From assembly GCF_042242105.1 (NCBI RefSeq), contig NC_092032.1:12697915-12761914 (forward strand): a stretch of DNA of 64,000 nt. The letters run 5' to 3'. Positions 1 to 12,532 of this stretch are shown here, in pieces. The stretch comes from Pempheris klunzingeri (Eukaryota > Chordata > Actinopteri > Acropomatiformes > Pempheridae). Made by a program: the position numbers and the translations under genes. A model generated the notes under the pieces. It ran no database searches. It had not been told where the DNA came from and saw only the letters and a program-made list of their open reading frames with translations. Each line of letters begins with the position of its first letter. Position 1 is the stretch's first letter.

Positions 1-819
1 TTTGGGATGTTATTTGAATTATACAAGCAATTTGACGGCAACATCTCAAGGCCTGAGACATATGTGATGGACCTTCTTTACTCTTTTTTGGCAGAAAAAT
101 AGTCCCACGATGCCTCCCTTTATCCAGACATTGTTCAGGTAGAGCATCATGCAGTTATAAAAAGTAACTAATTACTAATGAAACTTAACTAATAAAAACC
201 TGTTAATAATTCTAATCAAACTGTAATTGAAAAAAACAAAAAAAATTAGACATCAAGCACAGTTTTACATGTGAAATGTGCCTTTCTGCTGGAACACAGT
301 TCATCGCATCAATTTGATTATCAATATCTTATATCTCAGGCCCAGTCATGATTTAGCTGGCTTTTAGTAGGGCTGCCTGAGACTGAGGCTTATTTTCATT
401 ATTAACTAATTTTTTCAATAAAAATTGCAGATCCACACAAAGGACAAATTGGAATTTGGCACTTTTGCTAAAAAAAAATTGACTAGTTGATCAATTTTCT
501 TTCGATCGACAAATTGACTAATTAATCAGCTCTAAAGACCAAAAACTATCAGATCTTTTAAAGAATTTTGCAATGTGAAACATTTTGTGTCACATCACTA
601 ATTCGTGTATTAATATCGTACCTCTCATCCTCCACAGGAGTGATAATGCTGTTAAGTGTTTCTTAAGTAACACCCAAGTTGACCAAGTGGTCATCTCAAA
701 CGCTCCAACCGAGCCATGATCACACCCTTAGTATGAGTGTGAGTGCAAGTGTGTGTGTTTTTGCAACCTGCTCCCTCTACTGAGCATCTAGTGTAAACTG
801 GTGTGTGTTGTCTTTGCAG
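1..819 (+). other. ctdspl: ctdspl intron (5' part cut by window edge)
   Basis: AT-rich intronic sequence ending in a standard acceptor (TCTTTGCAG, 811-819). Positions about 400-540 hold degenerate alternating ATTAACTAATT / GATCAATT / CTAATTAATCAG motifs, like the ends of the short inverted-repeat element at 3609-3917. No exon is seen. Confidence 0.6.
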
Positions 820-3800
820 CCTCCGGCCAAGTTCCTCCTGCCAGAGGTCAGTATAGCAGATTATGGCAGGAACTGTGTGGTGATCGACCTGGACGAGACC
901 CTCGTACACAGCTCCTTCAAGGTAAGTTATCACGCTACACACAAGCACACTTTCAAGTCACCAATGCTATGTTCCTTTTTTTATCGTTTCGGTTGTGCCA
1001 TGCTCATATTCCACAGCCTTAGAGGGATAATGGGATTATACAGAAATAAATCCTGAACATGCCATTCTTCGCTGTGAATATAGGTGCGATGGTATGGTGA
1101 CAATCAGCGTGAGGTGCCTCTGAGCTCTGTCGGCATCACTGAAGTACATGTAATCACAGGAAAGTGTGGCCCTTGTGGTATTATGGGTTTTATACACCAG
1201 TTACAACAAGAGAAGCTGAAAAGCAGGTCTGTTACTATAACAAGGTGTTGGCATGGCAACCAAGACATCATTGGTAGCTGTGCATGAAGCAATTCATCAG
1301 CATGTCTGGGATTTATCTTACGCCAATTCAGTTCTTTGGCAGGAAGTACCTACAGTATCATCTCCTTCCTCTCATGTCCTTTGAACACCATGTGCAGCAT
1401 CTCCAAAATAAACAGGCCTAAACCCTTAAACACCACTAACTCCTCCTCTAGGAGTCACCCACCCACTGTACATAATAAAACAAGTTGATTGTCTTTGCTG
1501 GTTATATGTTTGCAAGTAATTTGGACATAAAGTTATCAAGGATTTATTACTTTTATTATTACAGACGGTTTTGAAGCCAGGGAGATGCCACATTTGTAAG
1601 GTTTCATTGTGTGTGTGCATTTTACCTGGAAGTTCTTTGTGAACATAAACAGTTATTTAAAAGATGAGACTCTAATGAGTTAAAGAGTTTTATAAGATTA
1701 TAAAGAGTTCTTCCTCCCACAGGAGCATTTGTAAATAAATCAAATTTAGGAAGATATGTTTGTCCCTGAACAGCAACTTGCATTTGCTTGCTAGTTTTTA
1801 TGGCACCGCTGACTGATGGTCAATAATTCTAAATTACGTCCATGATATTTCAAGAACTGTGCATATATTTTACTGTTTAGTCCTCCTACAGTGCATCATA
1901 AATCTTCCATTGTCCCATCAGACTGTAACATAATTGTTTTTATTGTATTGGTTAAATATCTTAATTGAACTGACAACTGAAATAACAAGATGGGGAGTTA
2001 TTTTCAGCCGTTCTGATTCTGCTTTTGCCTCATTGTGTTAACTAACACCACAAAATTACATCTCACCATCGAAAGGTCCCTCTACTGACACACCTGGCAC
2101 ACCTAGTGACCCACTTCGGCACAGCTCTGCTTCAGCCCCAGCTGATCTTATTACGTCTGTGTGTACTGTATCTCTGTGCCTTTTGTCCTCAGCACGCTTG
2201 CAGCTCAAATGAAGGAAGATAGAGAAGTAAAATAGCTCAAGGTGAAACTGAAGAATCTTATCTGTTTGCTCTAGTTTAATTCAGCAGTGACGGAAAACTA
2301 TTTGTTAGTTAAAATAACTGCAGAGAAAACACTTTCAGGGCATTTTCACATGACTTGGAATTAATTCCTCATTTTCTGTGGAAAGTCAAAGGGAGAGAAA
2401 AATGTACACACACTGTACCGGACCCACCCATTACAGTCACATGCCAGCAGTACGGGGCCACACACATGTACGTGCTCACCCACACACAAGGGTGTGTCCA
2501 ATACAGTGTACTGTTGCCTTGAAGTGCTGTGGAATGAATTTCACAGAAATCCTGGATCTGTTCTAATAGTTTGAAGGATTTTATTTTCTTTCCTGACAAA
2601 ACAAGCCAGACACTCACACAGGAACTCCCTCTTGTTTTTGCCTTCGCAGACCGTATACTGAGCCCATCAAAATTCATTTTGATCAGGGAACAGTATGCGG
2701 TTTGAAATGGATTCAGGCAATGCAATAAAGGAAAATCAGTTGGGAGAGGAAGAGAGTGAAACAGAAAGCGACACATACATAGCATTTTCAGTTCCGTTCA
2801 GGACCCTGCAGGATTTCCTGCAGATTATCTTTCTCTAGAAGGAGGTAATTTTGGATCAAAATGTACAAGTTACCAGTGGAATTAGACAATTAGTGCAGAA
2901 AAACAACCAGAACTGACAGGGGACATTTCACACAGTGCGCAGATGGACATAGACTAAAAAAGAAACATTACATAACACGTCACATACTGTATGCTTTGTC
3001 CTGCATGTTATGGAAGATAATTCGTGGGCCTGCGCTAGGATTAGATCCAGTGTGTGTTGGATGGGTAACAGTTCATGACAGCATACGTGACAATCGTACA
3101 TGGCAATAATAGTACAAGTTTATTTATATGCCACTTCTCGAAGCCAAAGTGCTTTACAGAAAACACGTGATTATTTAAATTTAAAAGTTAAATATTTAAT
3201 TCCAAAATCATGGGCATTCATCCACCGCTACAGTATAACAGCCTCCTCTTTTTACTAAGGCTTTCCATGGGATGTTTTTTTTGGACTTGGCTGCAACGAT
3301 TTCCTCCCATCCAGCCACAAGAGGGGTCAAGCACTGATGTGGACAATAAGCCCCGGCTCACAGTCGGCATCCCACTTCATCTTAAAGGTGTTGGATGGGG
3401 CCGTGGTCAGGCTCTGTGCAGGCCAGCCAAGGTCTTCCACACTAAACAGAAAACCACTGATTTATGGTACCTGACGACAAAGGCATTGTTGTGCTGAAAC
3501 TGTTGTTGAGACACAGTAACGTCTAAAAAAATCATAGTCATGCTGCTGGAGTGAGATTTACTGTGATTGACCGTTTTAAACCAATATGTCTGCCTAAATA
3601 AAGGCCTCAGAGCTGAAACAATTAGTTGATCAACCAATTTACTAAATTAGTCGAGCTTTCTGTTTTGAGCTATTTTGATTTACTGTTTAAGTTGTTTTTT
3701 GTGCAAAAATGCAAAATTCACTGCGTCTAAACTCTGAGTTGTGATCGATTGCTGGTATTCTTTTATGATAGTGAACTCAATATCTTTGGATTTGAGTAAT

Positions 3801-6800
3801 GGTTGAACAAAACAAGAGATCTGAAGATGTCAAGAACATATCATGTATTTTTCAGCTACTTTCTGACATTTTATAAAGGATTGTCGTGTATTAAAAATAA
3901 TAGTTAGTTGCAGCTCTGAAAGGGTTTTAGCATAAGTTTCTCCTTGGTATGTTTAGTTCCATATTGTGGCTATATCGAAAAATCTAATGTGCATAGTGTA
4001 TAAAACAAAATGAGGGAATACGATTGATGAGAATGAGCTCCTCATGTAGGTGATTTCAGATCCACTGTATGTGGACAAACCTGTTGTAATGAGGTGGGCA
4101 GGTTTGGAGAGTAATGCCAAATGATGAAGTGCTGCGATATGTGTGTATATAAAGGAAACACTGGACCACAGCCAGACTGTGATCACCAGCTGAAAAAACC
4201 CAGAGGAAGTTCCCCCTGTCAAGTCTGTTGAGGTCAACGCTGCTTCAGCAGATATCCATGAAACAAACACTCTCCGTTCTCCCCCTTAACTCCCCCTCTC
4301 CCTCCATTTCTCTCGCATATATTACCCTCTCACCCTCACTCCATTTCCATATCTCTTGGCGTCTCGGATCCATCACAGAGCAGCGTGATGAGCAGCTGCT
4401 GTGCGTTCAGTCTTCAGATGATGGAGTGATTCAGCAGAAGAAGCAATAGACAGAGGCCAAGTCTGTCTCCACATCTCTTCCTCCATCTGTGGCTCTCTCT
4501 CCTCTTTCTCTTCTCTCTGTGAAAGTAGGACCAATGGTGCCTGTCACGGGTTTGGCTCATTACTGGTGCTGTTTTTAGACAGTTAAAGCTCCGGTCTTTT
4601 ATGTTCTCTTGTGTAAACATTAACCAGCTGAATATATTACAAAAGTGATCCATAGAAGCACTTGCATTTGTCTTTGGAGGGATCTGGAGGCTTTGATTGT
4701 GCATTGACTTGCTCTTGCATCACACAGAGAAACCAATCTCTAGCACAGTAGGTCTATTGTGCCACTGTCCCCACTGTAATGGTTGTTTTAGACAGAATAT
4801 ACAGGTGACAATCCAAAGGTCAAAGTGCTGTGTTTAGTATTCCCACAGCGAACACCCTCTGTTGGACGGCATTGAACTGTTAACAGCAGTTTTATGTCGA
4901 AAGGCAACTAGAACTGAATTCACAAATACGACACAAACATTGAGGATGTGTGTAGGTTTATATTGGAGCGCAGCTGGTTTGGAGTTCATTGAAAAAAGAT
5001 TTAGAAGAATTACATTTAACAAATTGTTTACATTTACATTACATTTAATTAGTACAGTTTGGCAGTGTTAATTAATGTACTGTAATTATCAGTTATAACC
5101 CAGATGAAGACATTTTCTATACTGTATGATTACAACTATATTGTATTTATTTAACTACTCACAACTACATCTTAATGTTATAATCACATATAACCATTTA
5201 TAAACGTATTAGCTTAGATACTGCCTATGAATGCTAAATAGGGGGACTTAAAGTAAACTTTTGACAAATTGCAGTAACTAGACCACATAATTAGTCAAAA
5301 CTGAGTAGATTTTTTAATGATATAAAAATTCTCACACCATAGAAATGTGTAATTAGGAAAAAAGCATGTAAAACAGGTTACAAAAAAAAGAAAAAAGAAA
5401 AACAAATTGCAGTAAAGATAAACAGTTAGCTGGAGTGCAGACAGACAAATACTGATCCTGCTGAGAGCTGGATGCTCTAGATAGTCCAAACATTGATTTT
5501 TTTCTTCTTTTTTTTTCTTTTGTGGGGAAGAAAAAGGCATCCTGAAAAAGGCATAAAGTTATGTTAAGGTTTTATATTACTTATATAGCAGTTAGATATG
5601 TTGGCTAATTAGCCTTCAAACCTCAAACCATTTTCCCTTAACTTCACTGGTTCTGTAGTCATTGTGTCTGATTTTGTTCAGCAGACTTGTAATTTAAAAA
5701 TAGATCAGAAAAAAAGCACAGTCTAGCATACAAAGTCATCTTAAGCATTACTTTACCGCAGAGTGACGTTCAGTATGCATCAGTGGATGAATTACAGTCA
5801 ATTCAACTCTCTACAACAAACTATCCAAACAAGTGACAGCTGAAGCTCTTATGGAAAAGCTCTGTTTGTGCTTCTCAAAACTCACACAAACATTTTTTTC
5901 TTCCGTCTCTATGTCACCTATTTTTCTTTCTCTCCCTTGCTGAAATGACACTGCTCTGCCTCCCACCTAATCCTTTCATCCTCGTATTTACGCCCTCCAC
6001 TTGTCTTCCACCCACACCCCTCTGGCATGTCTCTTCCTCTACCTCCTGCACCTTTCCTCTCCCCTTTTCCTGCTTTTAAAGATGATACAAGTCTCGCTGA
6101 GAAAGCGACGGCACTCCTCTTGTCCGCGGTTTTGTCTGTCATCTTGTTCGGCTCCCTGGTTGCTCCCTGGAGTCTCACTTCTGGTTTTTATTTAACTCTG
6201 AGACAGAGAGCGCTGGAGCAGAGGGAACCACATTATGCATAAAGCCTTCCTAGTTTGCCTCGGGCACCATATAGCAGTCTTTCACCTTTCTCTATTTTTT
6301 CTAACCAAAAATCTGGGCATATGGTTTAGCTGTCTCCTCATCATATTGTGCAGTTTTGAGCAAAAAAACAAAACAAAACACAAATTTTGAATCTTTTCTC
6401 TGTTTCTTGTCTTCCTGCAGCCCATCAGTAATGCAGACTTCATCGTTCCAGTGGAGATTGATGGGACTGTTCATCAGGTACAGTTAAACTGATGTGGAGG
6501 ACTTCCAGAAGTAGGCTTGAATAAAATAATATGTATTAATATATAAGATCTCCCTTGGAAGCTGTAGCTCATTCTCTTTTATCTCAAGTCAAAGTGGGAC
6601 AGCTCATGCGCTACTCCCTGAATTCTGTGCTTTGGGTTTTGTTCTCCGTGTCTTTGCTCGCTGTAAAAATAGATGGGCCGTGATGTGGCTGTGTCATCAG
6701 GTAAACAAAGGTTGTTGAGGATCCTCATGAGTGCGCAGCAGAAGAGATGCTCCACTGATTAGAAAAGAAATGACACCAGAAATGAAGATGCTTTGAGACT

Positions 6801-9097
6801 AGACATTCTGTGCTGTTTGTAGAGTGTATTAATGATGAAGTTTTATTTTCTGTGTCCTGTTTGAAGCAGAAGCAGCTGCACTGTTGCTGTAACCGGGTTC
6901 AAGTAATCCAGGATAGGCTTTCTGTATCTGTCTTGGCCTATGCTTGATTACTTGCACTTGGGGGCAGCAGCTAACCCACAGAGACCTGCTGAAGAGGATG
7001 AAGACGAGCAGGAAGCGCAAATATGATCACAGAGTAATGTGAAGGGCTGGGTACCAAACTTATTTTTCATTTAAAAAAGGGAAGTTCTCGAATGTTCAAC
7101 ACTGTTTAAACAAAAGGAGTCCTATGATAAGTTTGCCTTAATATTCTAAAATTGACACACAAAAAAGGTGGACAAAAAAACAGTGAATCACTTCCATTAA
7201 AACTATTATTTTTGTATTACAAGTTTTCTGAAATTTCATGTTTAGATACGTATACTAAATATGCGCTTATTTGCATGCATTTCCACACTTCCACTTTTTT
7301 CATCACTCCATAAATCAGTTAATACTGTCTTACAGCTGGAAAAAAAAATACTGGCATGTTTCTAGGAATAAAATGTAATATAAATCAGCCCATGAATGAA
7401 ATATGACTGCTCCGCTATAAAAACCGTCAGAATACATACAGGAATACATCTGTAAAGTGTGGTGTATGTAAGTGCTACTGAAGTGGAGATTTCTGGCTCA
7501 GAGTGCGAAAGAAACTCATTCTGAGAAAATGGCCTTTAAAGCTAAGAATTTAGGACAAATCTACAAATGCAATTAAAGTGTAATAAGATAAACACCTAAA
7601 GCAAAATAACCCCAAAATCTCAAAATTGATCAGCGCATGAAAAAACAAAACACAAACAAAAAGTAGTACACTCTTAGGCCTGGTCAGATACTTGCATGTA
7701 TCTTACTTTCAAAGGCTCTTATTAGCTGAAAATATGTATTCGTGAGTTTTAGAGGGTAGAAGTATTTAACGTGTATAATTGCATTTAAGATTTATGATGA
7801 ATTTACGATTTATGTTGAATTAGATATGCGTAAACATTGAGGTTTGATACCCAGCCTTATTGTTGTGTGTCAGTTTGTTAATAGCTGACATCCCTGACAT
7901 TATGATTTTTTGTGTCTGTGTGTCAGGTGTACGTGCTGAAGAGGCCCCACGTGGACGAGTTCCTCCAGAAGATGGGGGAGCTCTTTGAATGCGTCCTCTT
8001 CACAGCGAGCCTAGCGAAGGTTTGTTCACACGTTGTAGCACCAGTCAGTCACATTTATGTGGCTTTACACACACAGCCTGTGTTACACTGATGTTTTTTT
8101 TTTTGGTTCGATCAGTATGCTGACCCTGTGGCAGACCTGCTGGACCAGTGGGGGGTCTTTCGAGCCCGGCTCTTCAGGGAATCTTGTGTTTTCCACAGAG
8201 GAAACTACGTCAAAGACCTCAGCCGGCTGGGCCGGGAGCTCAGTAAAGTCATCATCATAGACAACTCACCTGCCTCCTACATCTTCCACCCTGAGAATGC
8301 AGTAAGTCAGTCCTCTGCTTGATGTTAAGTAGTGACTTTCACCTAAAACCTCCATTATCCTGGACTCCATTATCCTAGTGATCCGAGACAGGTGAGGAGA
8401 GGATGGATGTTGTGTTTAAGTACCTGACAAAAAATGTAATTTGTCAGGGGTTCACAAAAATTTGCAAATTATGAGCTCCCTCTTTTTGATATGCTATTTG
8501 AGAGCGAAATCTTGTGGTGGTGGTTGACCCAGAAATATTACTGCTTTTTGTTCACACTTGAGCTGCAAAATTTCCAGGAATTTCACTTAATGTCGAGGCA
8601 GCAGGAAATATCTAAATCTTCTGTTTGTCTGCAGACTAAAAATGCTGTCAAAATACTTTGGTACATCAACATAAGTTAGTTATGAAGATGATTATATCTG
8701 CAAGACATTGTCAGCCGTAATCTGCACTGCTTTAGAAGCAGCTTCGAGCCAGAGGCAGTGTTCCCAATTTCATGAAATTTCTCTCCTCTGTGGAGAAGTT
8801 GCTATGCGGAGGGAGCTGCTGTCACTCTTCATGCCTTTGATGTATTTCCCCCATTAATTATTTACACAAAACTTGCACCATCTCCTCACCTATAATGTAA
8901 CGCTTTAGCATCGACTGTCAGCCGAGTTTTAATGTAAATTCAATCTGTCTCTTCTCTTCTTCTCTCCAAAGGTCCCAGTGCAGTCCTGGTTTGATGATAT
9001 GACGGACACGGAGCTGCTGGACCTGATTCCTTTGTTCGAGGGCCTCAGTAAGGAGGAGGACGTTTACAGTCTGTTACAGAGCCTGAGGAACAGGTAG
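820..9097 (+). CDS. ctdspl: CTD small phosphatase-like protein, 3' part (five coding exons; 5' exons lie before the window)
   Basis: Coding exons 820-921, 6421-6477, 7927-8019, 8116-8301 and 8972-9097 (stop TAG 9095-9097) join in phase 0 throughout and give the last 187 residues; the vertebrate protein is about 276 aa, so roughly 90 N-terminal residues lie upstream. The catalytic HAD/FCP signature DLDET is encoded at 886-900, with the acylphosphatase-like DXDXT nucleophile and acid/base aspartates. The later motifs LFTASLAK and [10 protein letters not shown] (third HAD motif) are intact. The family removes phosphate from RNA polymerase II CTD Ser5 and from SMADs, and takes part in REST-dependent silencing of neuronal genes. 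It is distinguished from ctdsp1 and ctdsp2 by near-identity to CTDSPL around [15 protein letters not shown], by the vill/plcd1 neighbours and by the resident miR-26a. I cannot say which teleost paralogue (a or b) it is. The large intron 922-6420 holds only repeats and simple sequence. Confidence 0.96.
922..6420 (+). other. ctdspl: Large ctdspl intron
   Basis: This 5.5-kb intron has donor GTAAGT at 922 and acceptor TTCCTGCAG ending at 6420. Besides the element at 3609-3917 and a possible LINE/SINE tail near 3110-3170 (TTTATTTATATG followed by AAAGTGCTTTACAG), I see no exon or RNA gene. An RFX-like palindrome lies at 1247-1260. Confidence 0.6.
3609..3917. mobile_element. Short inverted-repeat (MITE-like) element in ctdspl intron
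   Basis: The element opens with AGAGCTGAAACAATTAGTT and closes with AATAGTTAGTTGCAGCTCT, an imperfect terminal inverted repeat of about 19 bp. The interior (TTTCTGACATTTTATAAAG near the right end) is that of the very common teleost repeat ending in GTTAGTTGCAGC. It has no coding capacity. Related fragments occur near 400-540 and 60870-61180. Confidence 0.7.
6881..6973 (+). ncRNA. mir26a: miR-26a precursor hairpin inside a ctdspl intron
   Basis: The 22-nt 5p arm at 6898-6919 reads exactly as vertebrate miR-26a (seed TCAAGTA at 6899-6905). The complementary 3p arm lies at 6937-6958 (core GATTACTTGCAC), separated by a loop of about 17 nt rich in T. The reverse complement of the 3p arm matches the 5p arm with only a few internal mismatches, so the stem folds well; the outer hairpin limits are approximate. 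It lies on the same strand as ctdspl, in the intron 6478-7926, as in other vertebrates, where miR-26 copies sit in CTDSP/CTDSPL introns. It is therefore probably transcribed with the host gene. Known miR-26 targets include EZH2 and, in neural differentiation, the CTDSP phosphatases themselves; this is family knowledge, not shown here. Confidence 0.97.
7042..7859. mobile_element. Non-autonomous DNA transposon-like element with terminal inverted repeats, ctdspl intron
   Basis: The left end AAGGGCTGGGTACCAAAC (7042-7059) and the right end GGTTTGATACCCAGCCTTA (7841-7859) are inverted copies of each other, with two or three differences over about 17 bp. They bound about 820 bp of AT-rich sequence without a reading frame. 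It inserted about 70 bp downstream of the miR-26a hairpin and ends about 65 bp before the next ctdspl exon. The transposon superfamily is not determined. Confidence 0.65.
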
Positions 9098-9985
9098 CAG
9101 ACGGCAGCCCCAGCTGCTTCCTCCTGCCTCGGCCCCGGCTGCACAGAGGCCCCACAGCCCGGCCCCGTCCTCCAACCGGTGCTGGGAGTCCCAGCGTGGC
9201 CCCCAATCTGAGGACTTCAGGCAACAGCATAATGAAATCTAGAGACAACTGTGTGGATTCTTACCATCCCTGGATCCTGGGATTCTTTGTACAGGACTCC
9301 TACTGACAAAAGATTATATTACTGTATGTACATACTATATGTTTCTAAGAGCAAAACATACATAAAGTAATTTTTCTATCAGAGAGGAGGTTTTACTATT
9401 CTATCAAGTAATATTTTAGTTACCAAAAGTAATCGAATAGACAGAACGAAGAGTTTTCTGTTTCTGTTTCGAGAATGGGTGACCTTTTGTTTTTTTGTGT
9501 TGAGCTGTGCTATGCAGGCTGTTGTTTCTCGTATGACCTTTTGTTCAAACAACTGTGATTTCTCTTCTCTTACAGAATGAAGTGCCTTCATTACTGTGCT
9601 GATTTTGTTGTGTCGGGTGATGGGATGCGCATTTTTATGCTGCATATTTACTCAAATCTCCAAACGCATATTAACTAAATCCTTAAATTGTAGTTGGAAA
9701 TGAGTCTTTGGTAATCGTCATTTAATCTGAGAAAACAGAAAAGAATCATATCTTGAAATGTATCCAACTAGCCTGTCAGACCTGGATGACTCTTTGCTTT
9801 TGAGTTCAGTAACATTGAATTGTTAAATTCACCAAAGATTTTTACAATTCAATGTGATTCGTGGCTGAATGACGTCATTTGATCTTTGACAGTGACTGTA
9901 AATTGATAATCCTTGATGACATTGAAACCCCACTTTCTTATTGAAAAAAAAAAATGAAACCTTTGTGATGGCATCACCGTTCACC

Positions 9986-9991
9986 AATAAA
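9986..9991 (+). terminator. ctdspl: Candidate proximal polyadenylation signal of ctdspl
   Basis: AATAAA in an AT-rich context about 890 bp after the ctdspl stop codon. Confidence 0.45.
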
Positions 9992-10315
9992 TGTTAAACT
10001 TTTGAGGAAAACATAATTAGCTTAGATTACATGAAATTCTATTTATTGGGGGAAAGGGGGTTGGGTGCATTGTAAAGACTGCTGTTGAAATCGTACTGTA
10101 AAACATTATTAAAGTTGCAAGTTTGCACACTGTCAGATTGTACCATGGTGTAATGACTTACATGAATGTTAAAGCTACTAAAATGCATTTTTTTTGTTTT
10201 TACATGAAAGCAAGTGACTTTGTGAAATGTGAAAGTCGTCACTTGCGGTGACAAACCCACAGAGAATAATCAGCAGACTGCCATTTGTCTCTTATGTTTA
10301 CAGCAAAAAAGCTCT

Positions 10316-10321
10316 AATAAA
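10316..10321 (+). terminator. ctdspl: Candidate distal polyadenylation signal of ctdspl
   Basis: A second AATAAA about 1.2 kb after the stop. The sequence after it resembles a dispersed repeat, so the true 3' end could be at this or the proximal signal. Confidence 0.4.
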
Positions 10322-10384
10322 GCAACCGTACGCTACCCGCTCAGCACCAAACGATAAACAGAGCAAATTACCGAAGCTGGTGAA

Positions 10385-10590
10385 TGTAATGTTGCATTTA
10401 GCAGCTAAAGTCTGACATATTTCCCTCAGGAGTAGGTGGAAACCAAATCAGAGCTAAAAAAGATTGAATATTGGACTTACAATCATCATATGGCCAGAGA
10501 CAACACTCCTAATAAATATTAATGTTGCTTCATGCCTGCTGGATGCTTAAATAGACAACTGCTTGCTAACAAATTTATATTATGTGACAA
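10385..10590. repeat. Dispersed teleost repeat, copy 1
   Basis: It shares an ordered set of words with 14890-15010: GCATTTAGCAG, then a GGGAG/AGGAG..GGTGGA segment, then AGAGCTAAAA and GAATATT. The order and spacing make a common origin clear although the copies are diverged. No coding content. Confidence 0.55.
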
Positions 10591-12374
10591 TTTTGTATTC
10601 ATAGTTTGCTTCTGCTGCCCACTAGTAGATCAAATTCTGATGCATGTTTAAGTGACATGTGAAGAGCTGATTTTTAAAAATGTAAATAGTCATAAGTTTA
10701 AGGTTCAAAGTTCATTCTTGAAAAAACAGTCAGGAGAAACAGTCTCACCTGTGGTCCATTTAATAGCCTCTCTAGAGCTCGCTATCATATCACATGATCT
10801 TCATCAGCAGATGGAATTTGCTCCAGTCTTTGAATTTTGTTTTGTTTCAGGTCAACAAGGGGGAGAAGTCCTTGACATTGCACCGTCTTTCAGTAGTTTG
10901 ATAATGCAATGCATACATTTTAGTTCATCTGAAATAGATTCTGATTAAGATCCTAAAACTATAACTAAAACTAAAACTACTTTTACTTGGACTACAAGAG
11001 GACACGAATGACTTCTTTGACAAAGGTTGAACCTTTGTAGTCTGCAAGGTTAAACAATCTGCAGGTGCATTAAAAATATGGATAGAAACTGGTTAATGTG
11101 CAACCACAAGGAGCTCAACTGCATGTGATATCTTGCTGTGAAGTTTTAGCTTCCGCTTACGTAGCCGCCACTTTAACTGCAGCAGTGGATTAGGCATTGC
11201 AGAGCCCATTGTTCCAGCCTGAACAACTCTTGTGTTTTCTGTTTTTCCTCTTAATTTTAATGCTGTCCTTCAGATATGTGGGGACTGAAGTTCACCACCT
11301 TGTTGAAATGATCATATTTTCATAATGGAGTCCAGGATTGGATTTAAAAATGAAAAGCCATGGCCAAAGGTAAGAACAACTTTCACCCTGTAGACTTTAA
11401 GCTAACGGTTAAAAAATAAACCAGGTTAGTTATGTAACAATCTGTTTTTCAGATTCCCTGGCAGGGATTGTGTGAACTATATAAGACAAAAACAAGTGTA
11501 ATAGATGTATCCTTGAACAGAAAACATCAGCAGGGAACCACATCTATGATTCATGCACTGACTGCAACGTGCAACAGAAGTTTACAGATTGTTCACACAG
11601 TGTTTGGGGTAAGAGCAGAAGCAGAGTTTGATGCTTTTGGTGGAGAAATAATAGAGCCTTGATTTTTGATCTCAAAGTTTTCCTTAGCTGTAAAAGCACA
11701 TAACCCAATATTTATTTCTCTTCAATCTTTACATTCAGCTCAGTGTTTGAGTAAGGATTAGTAAAAGATTACCTTGTTGTCACTTCAAAAATTGTGCAAA
11801 TCAGTTTGGATACAGCATATTAATACATTACATTACATTACAAAAATAAAACACTTGTCCTTTGGGGGATCAAAGCCCAGAGCTGTAAACCTTCAATAAT
11901 GTCAAGCATTCCTCCTCGAGTGTCTGTGTGAGTAGGCACAGAATGAGAGATTTAGCCACAGAAAGCTTCTGATTCCTTTCCAATACCACTCGGAGCTCCT
12001 TCAGTCCAATTCCCCCATCTGCTAGTTGTAACAGTTGTGAAATGAATAATTGGTGTCAAGTGGCCCCTGTAATGCCCGCTGCGCTGCTGAGGGCTCAGTT
12101 GAACATAAACACATCTCCGGCTGGCTACTTCAAGCACAATCAGGAAATCAAGTGAGGCTCAAGCCCAGGTATTTTATCAATTTTCTCAAGCACCTTGACG
12201 TTGTGGTGCATTCTGTAAGTCTGGTTCCCTTCATACATCCTGAAAACAAGCCAGAATTTTTATATCAATACTTAATACTTTGCCTGGAGACAATGTAAAA
12301 AAAGGCGTATTTAAAGCTGTTGTACTGTAAATATGGAGACAGGAAATTGCAGGTGTGTTCAAACGTGGGTGTGG

Positions 12375-12532
12375 AGACAAATACACCCATCCCTCTCCGC
12401 CACACACACTTCAGCTTGCACACAGGAGGTGAGGCCAGCGATACTTCATTGCATTAAGATAACATCTCACTAATCCACCTCCATAACTTGCAGGAGACAT
12501 CCAGGGCTTCACTTCACCGGACGCAACACAAG
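12375..12532 (+). promoter_or_regulatory. vill: Possible non-coding first exon or promoter-proximal region of vill
   Basis: A sequence with higher GC than its surroundings is followed by a good donor (ACACAAG then GTGAGG at 12533). Since the first coding exon of vill has an acceptor before its ATG (TTTTTCAG ending 15641), at least one upstream non-coding exon must exist, and this is the best candidate. The 5' limit is arbitrary; no TATA box is convincing. Confidence 0.3.

Larger units (their letters stand above)
9098..10335 (+). other. ctdspl: ctdspl 3' untranslated region
   Basis: This stretch of about 1.2 kb between the ctdspl stop and the last plausible polyadenylation signal has no coding signal. 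It is GC-rich just after the stop (9100-9200) and AT-rich afterwards. Two canonical AATAAA signals, at 9986-9991 and 10316-10321, would give two 3' UTR lengths. Confidence 0.6.

Noticed and set aside
2369-2785. A 138-codon minus-strand reading frame in the large ctdspl intron
   Set aside because: Composition is erratic, there is no domain or splice structure, and it crosses a CA-rich stretch. It is a chance frame.
8128-8322. Methionine-initiated frame at ctdspl exon 4 as a separate short gene
   Set aside because: It is the in-frame interior of a ctdspl exon with flanking splice sites, not an independent gene.
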